Shown here one piece after another: positions 63,380-64,000 of a stretch of DNA of 64,000 nucleotides. Positions within the stretch are counted from its first letter, which is position 1; the number at the start of each line of letters is the position of its first letter. The notes below the pieces were generated by a model, which did no database searches, was not told the DNA's origin, and worked only from the letters and a program-made list of their open reading frames with translations. Source of the stretch: Siphonobacter curvatus (GTDB taxonomy: Bacteria > Bacteroidota > Bacteroidia > Cytophagales > Spirosomataceae); assembly GCF_002943425.1 (NCBI RefSeq), contig NZ_PTRA01000001.1, forward strand, positions 992,001 to 1,056,000, given 5' to 3'. The translations under genes were made by a program, and so were the position numbers.

Positions 63380-64000
63380 CTAGGCCTTTTTAGCCCGTTC
63401 GATGGTTTGCGTAATGTCGACAAACTCAGCCACGCCTAACTGCTCAGCCCGTTTCTCCAAAAGTGGGTGATCAAAGATCACGCCAATGGGTTTAAGAGCG
63501 TTTCGCAGGGTTTTACGACGCTGGTTAAAGGCCGTTTTGACTACGTTGAAAAACAGCTTCTCATCGCAGTCGAGCTGGGTTACGGCATTACGTTGCAGAC
63601 GAATAACGCCTGATTGTACTTTTGGTGGCGGATCGAAGGCTCCCGGCGGTACCGTGAAGTGGTACTTGATGTCGTAGAAAGCCTGAAGTAATACGCTCAG
63701 GATGCCGTAATCACGGCTACCCGGCGGCGAAGCAATGCGTTGAGCCACTTCCTTTTGCAGCATACAAACTACCTCCGGAATCTGATTACGGTATTCGAGT
63801 ACGCGGAAAAAAATCTGGCTGGAGATGTTGTACGGAAAATTTCCAATCAGTCCAAAAGACTCAGTAGAGAACGTCTGCAGATCCCAACGCAGAAAATCGT
63901 AATTGTGGACGCGGGGGGAAAGGTCCGGAAAATGTTCGTGCAAATAATCCACCGATTCCCGGTCAATTTCCACCACGTGTACTTCAAATTGGGGTTTACG
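63380..64000 (-). CDS. ksgA: 16S rRNA adenine dimethyltransferase KsgA (partial, cut by window end)
   Basis: rRNA adenine N6,N6-dimethyltransferase (RsmA/KsgA) acting on two adenines near the 3' end of 16S rRNA. Only the C-terminal 207 codons lie in the window; the frame is open to 64000, so the SAM-binding start and motif I are outside. The catalytic motif IGNFPYNISSQIFF and the PPPKVQSGVIRLQR and AFNQRRKTLRNAL segments are clear. It is on the minus strand, upstream of mgtE by 35 bases, so possibly the same transcript. The conserved NFPYN replaces the more common NLPYN. Confidence 0.93.
   Translation of the reverse strand, partial: RKPQFEVHVVEIDRESVDYLHEHFPDLSPRVHNYDFLRWDLQTFSTESFGLIGNFPYNISSQIFFRVLEYRNQIPEVVCMLQKEVAQRIASPPGSRDYGILSVLLQAFYDIKYHFTVPPGAFDPPPKVQSGVIRLQRNAVTQLDCDEKLFFNVVKTAFNQRRKTLRNALKPIGVIFDHPLLEKRAEQLGVAEFVDITQTIERAKKA

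Noticed and set aside
1-64000. CRISPR arrays, tRNA or rRNA genes, prophage or intact insertion sequences
   Set aside because: I saw no regularly spaced repeats, no tRNA T-loop/acceptor pattern, no rRNA, no transposase or phage structural genes.

Overview
This window looks like chromosomal core sequence from a Bacteroidota bacterium of the order Cytophagales (Spirosoma/Siphonobacter-like). The evidence is family content: a PorP/SprF type IX secretion protein, a secreted protein with a gliding-motility-type C-terminal sorting domain, DUF4270, DUF4249, DUF4907 and DUF2807 envelope proteins, carboxypeptidase-regulatory/TonB receptors, LytS/LytTR regulators, a Bacteroidota-type NagB/PIG-L fusion and promoter boxes of the TTTG-N19-TAnnTTTG kind. 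The genus is inference. I found no rRNA, tRNA, CRISPR array, intact insertion sequence or prophage. Gene order is dense, and most operons end in long perfect hairpins.

Layout: 1-6.3 kb carries glutathione peroxidase, menA, a TPR protein, AMP nucleosidase, an orphan HsdR-N-like nuclease-fold protein and a conserved protein of unknown function. 6.5-10.9 kb is an RND efflux pump with its adaptor on the minus strand. 11.2-15.1 kb holds a transaldolase, a small secreted duplicated-module protein and an outer-membrane beta-barrel receptor. 15.3-24.7 kb is housekeeping: lpxH-like, ftsH, rsfS, birA, a LolC/E-type permease, rbfA, a membrane protein, rpiB and a LOG protein. 24.7-25.7 kb holds a helix-hairpin-helix gene interrupted by two in-frame TGA codons. 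25.8-40.5 kb mixes a GH88 glycosidase, a receiver, DinB, Nif3, zinc-ribbon and TPR proteins, DNA-repair glycosylases, the nagB/PIG-L fusion, a CPA1 antiporter, PorP/SprF and a DUF2807 lipoprotein.

40.7-49.2 kb is the most system-like region. A LytS-type kinase and LytTR regulator are followed by a Kelch lipoprotein, DUF4907 and DUF4270 operon, then by a TonB receptor and DUF4249 operon. I read these as an envelope uptake or surface system with adjacent regulation; the substrate is unknown. 49.3-64 kb returns to mostly core genes: ribBA, a T9SS-sorted adhesin-like protein, ybaB, a glycosyltransferase, a PAS histidine kinase, yidD, glmM, a HAD phosphatase, an MBL hydrolase, a receiver, a MazG-like protein, dtd, mgtE and a partial ksgA cut by the window end.

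Most notable points: the twice-interrupted HHH gene with an otherwise intact frame; the Kelch/DUF4907/DUF4270 plus TonB/DUF4249 locus beside a LytTR pair; a predicted three-way-junction structure downstream of the RND operon; TTG starts for birA and a membrane protein; and an Fpg-family glycosylase whose fourth zinc ligand is Asp instead of Cys.
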